This document shows positions 13,481-27,800 of a stretch of DNA of 64,000 nucleotides, piece by piece. Position numbers and translations under genes: made by a program. The notes below the pieces were generated by a model. It was not told the origin of the DNA and did not search any database. It was given only the letters and a program-made list of their open reading frames with translations. This DNA comes from Liolophura sinensis (taxonomy: Eukaryota; Mollusca; Polyplacophora; Chitonida; Chitonidae): positions 36,832,191-36,896,190 of the forward strand of contig NC_088302.1 of assembly GCF_032854445.1 (NCBI RefSeq), read 5' to 3'. Numbering within the stretch: position 1 is the stretch's first letter; each line of letters opens with the position of its first letter.

Positions 13481-14554
13481 GTGATAATAGGTATGCGTAA
13501 TGGTGATCTAATTTGAGTGTCCTGTCATTTGAACACGCAGCTAAACAATGTTTAGAATACATGTGTATGCTTGGTGTGAGAATATAAATAGAAATTAGAA
13601 AGGTGTGAGTTTTAATTCCTGAGTTTGGAATTATTGGCAAGAGAGTACAGGGTGTCAGGTTGTGATGAGGTTCCGAATGATGTCCCCGGGGCACGTCGTA
13701 AGTTCCCCTCCTAGTTGCTGGCACAGGCACATGCAGATTCAGATTTGATGGTCAATCTAGGTTAAGATTTTTATAGCTGCTTTCTCACAGGTTGGACAAG
13801 GCAGGCACCAAATGCTTATTGACCATGGATTGTTTTAAGGTGAGTCACAACACTAAAGGGTAACATTGTCGTATATGGAAAAATTAATAGGGGTCTGCGG
13901 TCCAATATATGCAGTAGACTGTGATGTCAAACCATGTTTCAAGGGAGACAACTTCAAGGAAGTGTGACTTGTCTGAGAGACTAAAGTTTCCCTCTCCAAT
14001 CTTGAAACCTGTGTTCAATTCCGAGTCTGGTACATATACAATCACAAAATCAATCATTTGCTCGATTAGAGTTCAGCATAAGAGAATAGGCCAAGAACTG
14101 GGTGACAAATTGTTCATATGTACTGCGTGACGTATCATCTCCGGTGTCTTCTACAGACGCACTACTGACGCAGCTGTATACATGTAAGTCCCCCATATGC
14201 GGCTTATTGCAAACAGACACCATCGTGATATGACCGAATGCTGTTGAAAGCGATACTAACCTCAATGTGAATAAATCAGACTTTCTGTATGTATCGTTTT
14301 GGACCGAAGTATGGATTTAATATTTAAATCTGTCTTTTCAAAAGGTACCCGTGATGTACGACAATTTCAATCTTCTAGTCAGAAATGTGCATAATTTAAC
14401 TGATTTGATATGCTCTTGTGTTCGAAGTGTAATTGATTGTACAGTCAGATGAGACGGCTTTTTTTCAGGACGGTGTCCAGAAACATAAATCAAATTACAC
14501 GCGCATAAAATGATATTTAAGTATATTATGAGACTGCTATAAGCCCCTGACTGA

Positions 14555-14738
14555 GGGGGCGCGGCGCAATGATCTCACCAGTGCGGTCGCCGTGAATTCA
14601 AATTCACTGATGTTGGTTTCCTCTCCGAAGAAGGTCTGTCAGCAACCTATGGATGACCGTGGGTTTCCCCTGGGCCGCCGCCGTGTAAGTGAAATATCCT
14701 TGAGTACGGCGTAAAACACCAATTAAATAAATAAATGA
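14555..14738 (+). mobile_element. SINE family 1 copy, truncated head
   Basis: Contains gcggtcgccgtgaattcaaa, the tgggtttcccctgggc core shortened by a deletion, gtaagtgaaatatccttgag and an aaataaat tail. Confidence 0.85.
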
Positions 14739-15166
14739 ATACTTTCATTTGAAAAAGTTGATATGAGATTAAAAGGATTAAATTTATATACCCACCTGAA
14801 TTACCATATCAAGGTTAAAATACTCATGCATAGTGTTAATTTTTACATTGTGAAAATTTACATTTGAAAGCGCAGTTGAGAGCCCTTTTGGAAACAAATG
14901 TGACTGGTCATGAATGAATACGTCATCTGATTGATTTTCGAGCAGATTGAATCCAAAAGTAACATGCAGATTACGAATGAATGCCGTCATCTGATTGATT
15001 TTCAAACAAAATAAAAGCAAATGTGGAAAGATCATGAGTAGCTTCTTGGCAACAAAAAAAAAATACAAAAACAAAAACAAAACAATTGCTGTGTTCCATA
15101 TAGTGCGTTCAACAGGGAACACTTTCCGTCTAATAAACAAGCCGGTACCAAGCTGCGTGATAGAAC

Positions 15167-15717
15167 GTTACCAAATTATGGATGGAGTTGACATCCAGAT
15201 AATTTGATAAATACAACCAGTAAACAATTCTTGTGACAAGCCACAGTGCAGCCAAACTTGGCTAAACCTATATTTTCAAGATCGAGGAAGAAAAATAGTG
15301 ACTGAATTTTAATTGTCGCAAATCAGCATGGGTGGAACTACTAGTGATGTCATTACTTCACGAGATACAGCTGAATATTAAAGTCGAGATGGACAAACTA
15401 CTGAATATGTAAGATATTCCACGGCAATCATAAGGGCACTAGTGATTTTTAGCGTGGAAAAAACTCACGTTTCAGTTTAGATCAAAAATTGGTTACCTTA
15501 TGATTTTTGATAGATAAAACCATGTGCATGTACGTACCGTAGTACGGTACATTTGCCCCCCCACCCCCCACCCATAAAAATTACATATATTACGTTTTTG
15601 TTTCTGAATCATGAAATCCGTAGTCACAGTGGCTGCATTGTGGCTTGTCACAAGAATTGTTCACTGGTTGTATTTATCAAATTATCTGAAGGACAACTCC
15701 GTCCATAATTTGGTAAC
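15167..15717. mobile_element. 550-bp element with ~85-bp terminal inverted repeats
   Basis: Left arm 15167 to about 15252 (gttaccaaattatggatgga...gccacagtgcagcc) is the near-perfect reverse complement of the right arm, about 15629-15717 (ggctgcattgtggcttgtca...taatttggtaac). There is no coding sequence inside. This is the structure of a MITE or foldback element; the target-site duplication is not obvious. Confidence 0.85.
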
Positions 15718-18424
15718 ATACACACACACCGTGATTAAATTTGTATATGTGTGAATGTAACCAACAGGTCGAAAACCGGTTCTGAACCCGGACAGATTTT
15801 CGAGCCAAGTGTGAACGTAGCAGATTTCCAGGATCATCTGTAAGGAGAAGCTGAGTGAGGAAACAGGGCCCAGTTAGGTCGCAGGTGCGTGTTCTGAACT
15901 TAAGCTACATTTTTTTATTCCTAAGCTAACAAACCTGAGAAAGTATTTATCTGCTCAGGTTTGTACTGCCAGGCATTGTCGCGAATATTTAGATCTTTGT
16001 GATGATTAGTTCCTTTGTTAAACAAAGCTGGTCGTTCAGAAACAAGGTTGATGGGTTTTTTCATAGAAAATGGTCGATAGAAAAGATCGACCTGACGTTG
16101 CGTCGCGCGTCGTGAAGTGGAAATTGGCCTTTAATCGAGATTCATTCGAGATTAGGACGACAACATGAGATTGTGACGAGATTCCAACGAAACATCAGAG
16201 ATATTCAGTCGAGAATCTCGTGTAAATCGCTCTCCTGTAACTGTTGCGATGTGACGAACATATTCATGAATATAGAACAAGTATTCGGAATATAATATAC
16301 AGCTTCCATGCTTATTGTCGATATTGTAGAGGTAATTATTAACGCATGTTGATTATGCTCTTTCGTCTATGTTGGATCTGTGACCAACAAATCATAGTTT
16401 TTTTTCTAGGAGTGCGCCTGTCGCCATGCCGCTGGGAAACATTCTATCGGCAGAAAAATATTTAAAAACCATTAAAACCCATCTCCATTTTTTAATTTGC
16501 GTTATATACTACTTTATTCGGGACAGCTGGAATAGCCTTGCCCAATGAATACATATTACATATACTGCAGTTCTGAATAGGTAAATTTACATAACCTGTT
16601 CCATTAAATCAGGTGTGTTGATAAGCCCGAATATTTTCACTGTTTGGCTGGTATCATACAGGGAGAAAACCTTTCCCTTGTTTTGTTTGCTATATATCTG
16701 CGGATATCTGCTCGACCATACCAGATTTTTAAGTTAGCTGTCATACAATAGAGGTTTTCCACTCTTTTGCATATACCTGGGAATGATTTTACATTGGCAA
16801 CTTTTGTTGGCAGGGTAATGAGACTATATCCAAAGTTGGGCATAAACGTAGGTTTGAAGGGATTGTTCGAACTGACCAGTATATTAGCAATACTCCTGCA
16901 GTCTTAGTCTGTGTGATATTTACGAATGAAATGTATTTATTTTTTTATTTTATTGGTGTTTCACGAGGAAACCCTATCAAGAATATTTCACTTTTACGAT
17001 GTTGGTCAGGACTATGTCAATGAAATGTAAATATTCTCACAGACCAACAGAAACAAGGGAGGCTAGCGGAACTGGTAGAAGGTTATAAGTTTAATTTCGA
17101 ACAAGGAAATTGCTTTTAAAAACATAGCTTTGAGAATTTTACTTTGCCAAATGATCGTTTCCCAAGATCAAGGCCACAATCAGTGCTTTTATAGATGTCA
17201 AAGTGTTATTACGCGGTAAATTACAGAATGTGTTGTGTCCTCCAAAACAGAATCTTAAATGATTTGAATAATATTTCAAATTTATTTCTGTAGGTCTTAC
17301 CGTGTCCGTGAATATTTTTTTATAATTTATTACCAGAAGAGAAGCTATAATGTTATTTATCCTGTTCCAGTTTTATATGTATTGTGTAATCTCACTATAT
17401 TGTAAAAAGATTCCATCCTTTTTTAATTCTTATAGGGTTCACATGTTCATGTTTGATTGGCTGATTGATCAGGTTAATTCAGACTTCCAGGTGAAATTTG
17501 TTAAAACAACAAGTAGTATATAAAGCCAAACGCTGCGTTATTCAAAGAAATTGTTTTATTCATGGCAAACAATCCATGGTTCAAAAATGTTTTTCGTAGT
17601 GCACTACGCAAACAATTTGCTTTATAATGGCATAGAAAACTTAAATACTCTTATTTCAATTATACCATAGACTTCCATCAAGTTATAAATTCTCAAAACA
17701 AGGATGGCAAAATCGTAAATGGCGCGCCTTCGTGTTAGGGTGGTTTCTATTGGCTGGTACCTTGACTGAGACAGACAGTAGCATCAGTCAAGTTTCATCG
17801 AGTGGTGTTACTATTCATTGTTAAAACAAATATGAACTTGTTTTTTCCCTCTTCAGAAATTGAATTCACATATATTTTTCAAACAATGATTACTTCATGC
17901 ATAAAACACAACATATACTATATGTTTCTGGCCGTAAAGTGAACTTTCAGCCATAGTCGCCCTCTACATAGTGGAATCCTACCATTGCGAATGATTGTAT
18001 AGTGCACCCTTTTGCTGTAATGTAGAAACGCAGTGCTTTAGCTAGGTTAGAGCACAGGAAAACCACAAACGTCTGTAAATTTTTAAACTATATACTTAAT
18101 ATAGCACGAGGTGAATCAACTCAGAGCAAAACAACACTGCGCAGAAAATGCTGAGTAGCGGACTTACCTCCTATATAGCTTGATGTTACTAAGATCCCAA
18201 ATAACCAGTTCACTGTTTTGTTTTCTAGGCCAGTGAATTCGCCTCATGCATATCTGCCACAATACATACAGACGGATACGCTCCACGTACAAAGCCTTTG
18301 GATACCGGACATAAAAGTTTATAGTACTGGGTATGCCCCGCAGTAAGAGCAGTATAGTGCGGATAGCTCCATAGCTACTACAGGTGGTTCAAGACACTTA
18401 TATGCACGGTTAAACGTGGACGCC

Positions 18425-18889
18425 ATGTCGTACAAACTCCAGGTGTACACGGGGGACAGACCAGGGGCAGGAACCGACGCCAACATCAAAATACTGTTTT
18501 ACGATGACTGTGGAACTAAGACACCGGAGTTTAAACTCGACACATTTTTCAGGAACGACTTCGAGAGAGGCGGGATGGATGAATTCACCGTCAAGTTGCC
18601 TAGTGAACTGCAGTTTGGGTGCGTGAAGAAAATCGAGTTCTGGAGAGACTCGGTGGGCCTGGGGTCTTCTTGGTACCTGGACAGAATCTCGGTGATAGAT
18701 GAAGCCCGTACATATGTGTACGAGTTCCCTGTGTTCCGTTGGATTAGGACCGACCACCATTACGTCATCGAGCATCTGGACACCTCGCTCCCGCAGTTTG
18801 ATGAACAAAAGGAACAACGGCAAATGGAACTGGAGGAGAAAAGAGAACTCTACAAACTCAAAGTGAAAGTCCCCGGATTACCTATCCAG
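18425..18889 (+). CDS. LOX-A exon 1: whole PLAT/LH2 domain
   Basis: This exon carries the complete PLAT beta-sandwich plus the linker to the catalytic domain (155 codons, phase 0), ending ...VPGLPIQ before donor GTAATA. The [14 protein letters not shown] turn, the EFWRDS...WYLDRISV core and the FPVFRWI strand are typical of lipoxygenase PLAT domains. It is very close in both protein and nucleotide sequence to the LOX-B exon at 54853-55332, and clearly more distant from the PLAT exons at 10624-11121 and 6390-6898. Confidence 0.95.
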
Positions 18890-21800
18890 GTAATATACGT
18901 GTTTTTATTCCTGATTTAAGTCGACCGTTATTTATTACATCGGCCTGTACTTTACATATGTGCATTTATTAATATTTAATTTATTTCTATTGCATATTAT
19001 CTGCAGACCTTATGACACATATAGCTAGACATTCCGAAAACACCGACAGCTCGCCTGATTGAACAGTTCGCAATACTACATGACGTTCTAGTGAGGTGAT
19101 ACCTTCAAATACTGACCTCTGAACCAAAATAAAGCAGAATCACACGGTCATATGCAGATATTATTCTCTAGTCAGATGGTGCTAAGATCTTGCCATTAAA
19201 TCAACAAGAAAGGCCAAAATTGGTGTACTGTAATAAACATGACTATTTAGCGTATGCATAAAGACTGCAGAGCAGTGACTTCATATGTTATAGAGTTGTA
19301 AATCGTTGTAAGGCGCAGTTGTGAGCAGTGATTTTTAATACGTAAATCTCGAACTACATTTGGCAATCCGTGCACTATGGGTGACATTTGCTGCCCTGTG
19401 AATGGCTGACCAAATGTTGAGCTACTGTAGTGAAAAACTTCCAGAAGTGTTACCTTCCATCTGAGTATGTACATCCACACACCATACGTTACACGAGGGA
19501 GCTAAAGAAAGCTTCAGTCCGTGTTTGAGAGCCCAGTATAAAGGCGCTGAAAAAAAAAGCTAAAAAAAAACGACACCGACATCTCCTCACAATACCTCAC
19601 CTTACTTTGTACTGAGCTTAAAACGAGTTACTACCATGCCTTTTGAATTTCGGTGCATAACATTCTTAAAAATCTCAACCTTTTTATCTAGAGTTTTCTA
19701 TCAGCATTCCCAGCATGATTTGGGGGGCCAAAATGTAGCCATACGTAACTGCAGACATATATAATATAGAAAACATAGATCTACATAAGGCATAAACAGT
19801 GGAAGCTGTAAACGTAGAAACCTGATCACACACAAGTCTTCTTCTGTGTGGTTTCATGAATGTCACTTCAATAGTAGAAGACTCCTCTCAAAGAAATAAT
19901 CTGTTAAAATTAACAGAAAAACTGTTGTCTGACTGATGCAAGAATGTATTCTGCTATTGCAATAGATGAATCTGTTAAGTACAACATACATATCTTATTA
20001 ATTCAACATAAAGATTGTATGAGGTTAACAGAATGTAATGTTGAATATGAGAGAATATTGTCTTATAATAACATTCTAGCATCACATCGTTCTGTTAAAG
20101 TTAACAGCTTAAGTTTTTGTGTACTAAGTCAAGTCACTCTTAAGACAGCAGTAGCAGAGTGAGCGATTCCTGGCTGTTCATCTGCAGTGAACCGAAACGA
20201 GCAACGCAGAGGACAGACTGGTTGTCGTATATCCACATTTATGGTCATCATTGTGTCAATAGCAAACCTGGCACAATGGAGTTAAGCTATGAATACACCT
20301 ACAGAATGTCAGTGGTTTTCAGCTTGGGGCATTTCCGTGAATTTCAAGATATACTTGATCTTAGACCTAATGACGGCTCAAAGTGTTATTGGAAATTCTC
20401 AACATTACACTATACCGCGTGGTTATCAGCATTAGCATTTCAAGCTGTATATTACATTTTAGGCTGTTTGCAACCAGTTTAACAGGCTACACTCTACGCT
20501 TTAAACATTAAATTTACAGGGTGTGTTATACGTTACAGGGTGTTTCCCTCCTTCTTAACAGGCTACTATCGATGTTTTCAACATGAAATTTACAGACTGC
20601 GTTATACATTACAGGATGTTTCCCTCCTTCTTAACTGACTATAGGCAATGTTTTCAACATTAAATTTACACACTCCGTTATACATTACTACAGTCTATGT
20701 TTTGAACATTCAATTTCCCACCTTAGCAGACTATTTTTTCAACATTAAATTTACAGGCTGTGTTATGCATTACATGGTGTTTCCTTCCTTAGTAGACTAC
20801 AATCTATGTTTTCAACATTAAATTTACAGACTGCATTATACATTACAAGATGCTTCCCTCCATCTTAACTGGCGATGTTTTCAACATTAAATTTACAGGC
20901 TGCGTTATACATTGCAGGGTGTTTCCCTCCTTCTTAACAGGCTGCTGTCGATGTTTTCAACATTAAATTTACAGACTGTGTTATACATTACAGGGCGTTT
21001 CCCTCCTTCTTAACAGACTACAGGCGATGCTTTCAAATTACATTTACAGGCTGTGTTATACATTACAGGGTGTTTCCCTCCTTCTTAACAGGCTGCTGTC
21101 GATGTTTTCAACATTAAATTTACAGACTGCGTTATACATTACAGGATGTTTCCCTCCTTCTTAACTGACTATAGGCAATGTTTTCAACATTAAATTTACA
21201 CACTCCGTTATACATTACAGGGCGTTTCCCTCCTTAACAGACTACAGGCGATGTTTTCAACATTAAATTTACAGGCTGTGTTATACATTACAGGGTGTTT
21301 CCCTCCTTCTTAACAAACTACAGTCTATGTTTTGAACATTAAACTTACCGAATGCTTAATACACTACAGGGTGTTTAAAGGAGGGGTAAGCTACCGACTG
21401 CTTAACTCGATAAAGTCCACATTTTAAAAATTGATTGTCTCGGCTGCTTAGTTGAAGTTTCTTGAAGTTTCGGGGAAATCTCGCAATAGCCACGTGATTT
21501 TGCGAGTTGGCGTAACATATTGCGGGAAGACTTGTCATTTTACTCTACATTTGCATGAATGACAGCTGAACCTCCCCGTTATTATTTCCTCTAACCCTTA
21601 TACACCAACGCTGAAAAACATAAAAATTCATTGGATACTTTGTAGACACACAAGAAAGGAAAACCACAAATCCTATATTACCAGTAACATATATTGGTTC
21701 ATTTCTTGTGAGTACTGTGTATAACACATACCATTTACAGCGCCTGTGCCGCTCTCAACGCTCGGTTTACATCACTGCCATCACTAGACAAGGAGCCTGT

Positions 21801-24800
21801 GCGACGCACGTGGGCTCGTTTAGGCTAAGCCTTATCGCTGGTTTCCTTATAATCCACATTCATCAATAACAATAACTGTGTCAGGTGGCCATTAGAATCT
21901 TGTTGAGCATACTTCAGATAAAGAGAATGCATGTGCATCAATTATTAATAGAAACAAAAGTTGAGACAGAGACTTTGTGTTTTCCGATATCAACTCCTGT
22001 CTCATCACTGCGTCCCCGTTGACTCGATGTTGTTGAAGATTTCTGTACAAAATTCGCCGGTGATATAAAGAGAACGTAGGGAGCGACGCAGGCACTGTAA
22101 GGAGTATGTATATATCGTGACAGCTAGGCTCTGGCGAAATTAGGCCCAATGCAAACAGGCCTAAAATTCACCCAATGTATACGAAGATTACCATCTGCTA
22201 TACCATGATGCCGGCAGCCGTCGTATATTAAATGACATATTCTAGAATAAACAAATAACTAAATAACTAACTAAGTAACTAAATAAATTAATAAATTAAT
22301 ATATAAATAAATATGTAAATAAATAAATAAATAAAAATAAAATGACGAAGACATTTCTTACTTACTGTTCGCTAATTACAAGATGTTTTCCATCTTAAAC
22401 TGATATACTACTCATAATAATGCCTGGTGCAGCGCAAAATAACAGACCTTCACTTACACGAAGGAGAAGAATGTCACGAGTGATTCTTCTGTCGGGATTT
22501 ATTTATTTACTTGCTAATTGTTTAACGCCATACTGAAGATTTTTTTGTTACTCGATGGCGTTCAAGTTTAAACGGCCGAAAATAACATGAAAACACTACC
22601 TTTTTTTTAAACCGGCTAAAATGACGCGAATGTCAGAATTACATTAATAAAAAAGATAAAATAAAGAACAAAATAGGTGTTCTTGGTGTACTGTACAATC
22701 ATTCAGTTTAATGGAATATCATAGATTTCATTTAGAGTTAGATGTAGCGTGCCTATATATTCAACCTTGACAAAGGTGTATGTTCACTTTGGTCAATCCA
22801 TTTGTGTCGTGATAGTGTCTTAAAGCTACCCGTGCCGCCTCGGTCAGGAGTTATAAATGAATGTGCATCTCCATGTACCTCAATGGCCTTAGTCAATTTA
22901 CAGGCGCATGAGTGTGATGCTAAGATAACCGAGAACCTGTCAGTTAGCGTTTCACCGTTAGGTTACAATGGTAAGCATACCCTTAAGAACCTTTTATGTT
23001 TTGATTAGATGTAAGTCAGTTATATACCTGCGTCAATAATCCTGACATCAGTCATCATATAAGTAAGAAGGAATATAGCGTCAGTGGAATAAAATTTAAC
23101 GTCGTTTAATGATGTATTGATTATTATTGTTATTTTATATATTTTTTTTTTATTATTTTAGCATGGCTCTTGCTTGCTTTAGCATACCTTTTTGCTTGCA
23201 TTACAAACATGTTAAGTATAGGGTATATTAAATAGGTTCTATTTTGTGCTTTGATTAGTTTCACTTAACTCATTTATCCAAACTGGATATTCACTCAAAC
23301 GTTGAATGTATTATTATTCATCTGTATTTTTTTGATATTGAACGCGAGGTCTACACTGAAGAATTTCTCACATACATTTACATAACCGCCGTCAAGTCAC
23401 TGGGTGAAGGCAACTGGGTTCCCCGGATGAAATCATCACCCTTTACAACGTGCCTGAAAAGCTTCTTGACGTAAAAACGCAGCCGAAGCAAATATTGGCC
23501 TACCTGAGTCAAACTCGTGACCTCATGAGGGTCCCTCAATAATTTAAAATATCTGTAATAGACTAAATATATACACATGTAAACATTTTACCATGTTTTG
23601 AGCTTCAATCCACTTGAGCAGTGAGGCTGAAAAGTTCTTGGCCTGAGGTACTTAAAGAAGATCCGTCACACATGGCTCGTTTCAATTACTCAATTATTTC
23701 TCGTGCAATTACTCAGGGCGTAATAATTTTAATGACTTGTAACTTTCTTTGCATATCATTGGTAACCTACATAACGAGCAGATAGTGACTCATATTGTAC
23801 CTCAGGCCGAGAACTTTTTTTCCCCTATGTTAAGTGTTCACGTGAACAATCATCTCTTAATCCTTTGTATCCGAAGGAAAAACAAACTGATAATAGTAAT
23901 AATGGTCAAATAATAGCGGATTTGTTCACACATGAACATCGTGATTATTAAGTTATGTTAAAAGCATGTTTTTACTTACATTATTTATTATTTGTATTAA
24001 AATTTTTCCTTTTTTTTAAGGTTGATCAGATTCCCTCAGATGAAAACTTTTCTACGGAATACAGGGTAAGAATATTTACAATGGTAAAGGCGAACAGCTG
24101 TTATACCTGTTAGTTATGATGTTTATGACGCACTGATACGAAGCCAGCCACGCTTTGCTATGCTATAGGGAATTTATCATCGACTATGTTTGTTTGTTTG
24201 ATTGGTGTTTTACGCCGTACTCAAGAATATTTCACTTATACGACAGCGGCCAGCATTATGGTGGGAGGAAACCACGTAATCATGCCACGTAAGACAAGTG
24301 CCACACGTGGCAATCCTGGTTTAATCCAAGTTGACTTGTATGCAGCTGCAATTTGACCTGTTTGATGGTGTCACTAATATAACTTATATCTGTTATACCC
24401 TATTATAGTCCCAGCCATGATATATACAGAGTTTTAAATACAGTGTTGGATGCCTTGTATGACTCACTAGGACACCACTGTATAGACGTTCATATAGGGT
24501 AGGGTATAAGCCCTATAGAATTCACTTATATTTATCTCATAGAGCGTATATTTCTACTTCCGAAAAATACCGGAAGGTGGATAATCTTTTCAAAACTTTT
24601 AAATCCAACAACAACCGGCAGTCCTTCAAAGCGATGACGTCAGCAAAACTGATCGCGCCAATGCCTTTGTGACGGCCTGCACCCATATTGCGGTGCATCA
24701 GCATAAACAGTCAATCAGCAAATCAGAATTCCCGGACGTCATGGCTTGAAGCACCGTTGGTTGTTAATGAATGTGAAAATTTTCTAAAGCTTCCGCTCTC

Positions 24801-27800
24801 TGGAAGTCCAGTAAAACGTGTAAGGCCTCTGTGCGACCTGCAATCATCACCCGTTGAAGTATAGTGAGCTATATAGTGATCTGGTCGCAAAATTAAACAA
24901 CCCATAGATGATGAGTCTGAATGCTGCGAACACGTCGTCTCTTTCCACTCATTGTGTCAATCAGTCAGAGACACTACCTAGCCATCAGGTGGTTAAGGGG
25001 TACATGAAAAAGAACTCCAATACGAAGATTATGGTTTTAACGGACATGAGAGGGAAAAAAGAGAGCTATGCCCGCCAAAAAGAAAACAACTCTTTCGTTT
25101 TTTAGGCATATCTTATATCTCTTAACTACCCCTCGATTTTAAGAATATCTTTCGCCAGTGGTCGGTAATTTTTTTTCTTTCGATGAACTCATTGCGAACT
25201 CGGGACCGAAATACGTTCAAGTCAGCCTCTCGATCTTCTATATATACATGTAATGAAGAGTTTTAAAAGCAGCAATAACCAGTGCTGAAAAAAATGAAGA
25301 TTGGCTCAAGTACGGTTTATATGTGAGCTATAAACGTTTTAGGTTGAAAAACACTGACAGTTAACCTCTGTTAGGCGTTTCACTGAAATGTATAATTAAA
25401 ACAGGATCCTCCGACTCGACACTTAGGTTATAATATATGAAATTAAATTTGCGACATGTTTGAATTTTATCCCAGGGTCGCTGCCAGCAAAACCACTGAA
25501 TGTATTTTGCCGACTCGAAGAGGATTTGCCCTTTGACCTATGAATGCACGCGTTCAAAGCTCACTCCCATATTGCATCACGTGTCTAGTAGGGGTTTACC
25601 AAAAAATGTCAGTGTGCAGTATGCTCTGTCAGTTTTCCTTCATGCCCTGCCAGTTGTTCTCTATACATTGCCAATCTTTCACCACGCGCTGCCAGATTTC
25701 CTTCACGTGTTCCCAGTTTTCCTCCAGGCGTACACAGTTTATAAGGGAAATACACTTGAGAATAACCTGATTAGCACATCAGTCAAGTTAATAAGTAATT
25801 ATAAGTTAATAAACTATGCTTTAGAGTGTTTTCCTTCCGCTTCCAGTGGGACATGAAGAAGCTGAAGTATAAGCTAGCTCTGGATACGCTTATCGTGAGG
25901 GTGAAGTCCGGGAAATGGACAGATCTGGAATCTCTCAAGAACATATACGTCACTCATCATTTGCCAAAGCCAGAGGTAAAATCTGATGACAAATCTTCAT
26001 TATCTAAAATGTATATACACACCTTTGTTAACATCACATAGCAAAGAAATGAATGATTTGATAGGTTTAGTAAAAACATGAATTTTTATGTGAATTTTTT
26101 TTTACTGGTTGTTTTAAAAGTAAGTTCACAAACTCAATTCGTTGAAAACGATTTACGATAAAATGTTTAGTGTAAAAAGATTAGTGTTATTAGCTATAAA
26201 TTGTTTCATGGCCATAACTGTAACACCTGTATGTAAATAAGTAAACATTTGTTGTTTTCATTAGGCGACCGAGACGTGGAGAGAAGACAGCCATTTTGGG
26301 GATCAGAGAGTTTCTGGGGTCAATCCTGTTATGATTAAACTCTGCACACACATCCCCGAAAAGTGAGTCCACCAAAGAAACTATAGTTCTAAATTTAAAT
26401 GGATTGGGAGAACAAAATACGTGCCACTTCCAAAAGGCGAGAAATAATTTCGTACATTCAGTTAGATGTAGAACTAACAGGCGTTGTGTCAAGTGAAGAT
26501 CACAGAATGAGAAAGCATGGTGGTTTTTACCATGTGTCATCAATGATTTATATAACGGACAGTGGCCTCCGTGGCTCAGTTGGTTAGCGCGCCAGCGCAG
26601 CGTAATGAGCCAGGAGCCTCTCACCAGGCGACTCTGCGGTCGCTGTGAGTTCATATCCAGCTGATGCTGGCTTCCTCTCCGGCCGTACGTGGGAAGGTCT
26701 AGCAGCAACCTGCGGATGGTCGTGGGTTTCCCCCGGGCTTTGCCCGGTTTCCTCCCACCATAATGCTGGTCGCCGTCGAATAAGTGAAATATTCTTGAGT
26801 ACGGTGTAAAACACCAATGAAATAAATAAATAAATAAATAAATAAATATATAACTGAAGAATCTTATGCTCAGGTTTTAATGGTCGAAATTCCTTGAAAG
26901 AGTACGTTGAAACTCTTTAATGTGTCGGTAATGTGATGTATCATCGGGGTTTTTTGTGTTAGTTTTAAGGTTTTAAATTTTGGTTTTTAGATTCGGAGTC
27001 ACCGAAGAAATGGTGAAACCTTTTCTGGAAGGTTTAACGTTGAACGAAGCAATCCAGCAAAATCGACTGTTTATCGTCGATCTGAAGATAAATGAAGATG
27101 TGCCTTGTCAGAATGACTCCTTCGTGGTAAGTGGCGATTTCTTTACTGTCATTAAACCGAGGGTCGATTTGATAACCTCGAAATTATCCTAACAGAAAAT
27201 GTTGCCTCTGTACCTGTCACGGTTTAAGGCTTGGCATAAGGTCCTCTGTCTCCACATGCTACCTGTGCTTCCATAACTTTTTGGGTTTCCATGAAACCTA
27301 TATTAGTGCTCTTTTAGATCCTTTAGATTATTAGAGTTTAGTGCAACCTCCAAACCCCTGCCTTCACAACAACCTCCACCCTCCCCCCCCCCCCCAAAAA
27401 AATATCTACCGTATATATTGTCAGCGGAAAGCTGATATTATAACTTTGCGTAAAATTTCAGTGTAAGTTAATCCATACATTATCGTGAAGACTTTTCAGG
27501 GTACACTAAGATTGAGTAACTTATAAATACATGTATACTGTAAAAGAAATAATATATAATATATTACACGATTGTACCAACGGTAAAACACCAATCAAAT
27601 AAATAAATAAATAAAATCAGCATTAAGGTAACACACCTTCAATTGTTCGCGGATCCTTGGTGGTATGCCATAAGTGGTTGTTATTTCTTTATTTATTAAA
27701 TTTGATTGATGTTTTACGTCGTATTCAAGAATATTTCACTTATATACGACTGCGGTCAGATTTATCATAATGGTGAGAGGAAACCGGGCAGAGAACGGGG

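Larger units (their letters stand above)
11152..18424. other. Repeat-rich intergenic region between LOX-C and LOX-A
   Basis: This is the shared upstream region of two divergent lipoxygenase first exons. It contains family-2 SINEs, a 42-bp minisatellite, a family-1 SINE and a 550-bp inverted-repeat element. From about 15720 to 18420 I see only AT-rich unique-looking sequence with a degenerate SINE tail near 16935-17015. No TATA box or start site could be assigned confidently for LOX-A. Confidence 0.5.

Noticed and set aside
13003-13730. Minus-strand open frames with 14-residue repeats as a gene
   Set aside because: They arise from the 42-bp minisatellite; there is no start context, splice site or domain.
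10624-18424. LOX-C PLAT exon as a first exon of LOX-A
   Set aside because: It is on the opposite strand, and LOX-A has its own PLAT exon.
20159-20482. 107-codon plus-strand open frame in LOX-A intron 1
   Set aside because: No homology recognised; it sits between a MITE and a minisatellite and lacks splice support.
26557-26640. Functional tRNA gene
   Set aside because: The tRNA-like head continues into a SINE body and (AAAT)n tail with TSD, so it is a retroposon.
26190-26817. Minus-strand open frames of 172 and 77 codons
   Set aside because: They are antisense to LOX-A exon 4 and a SINE.
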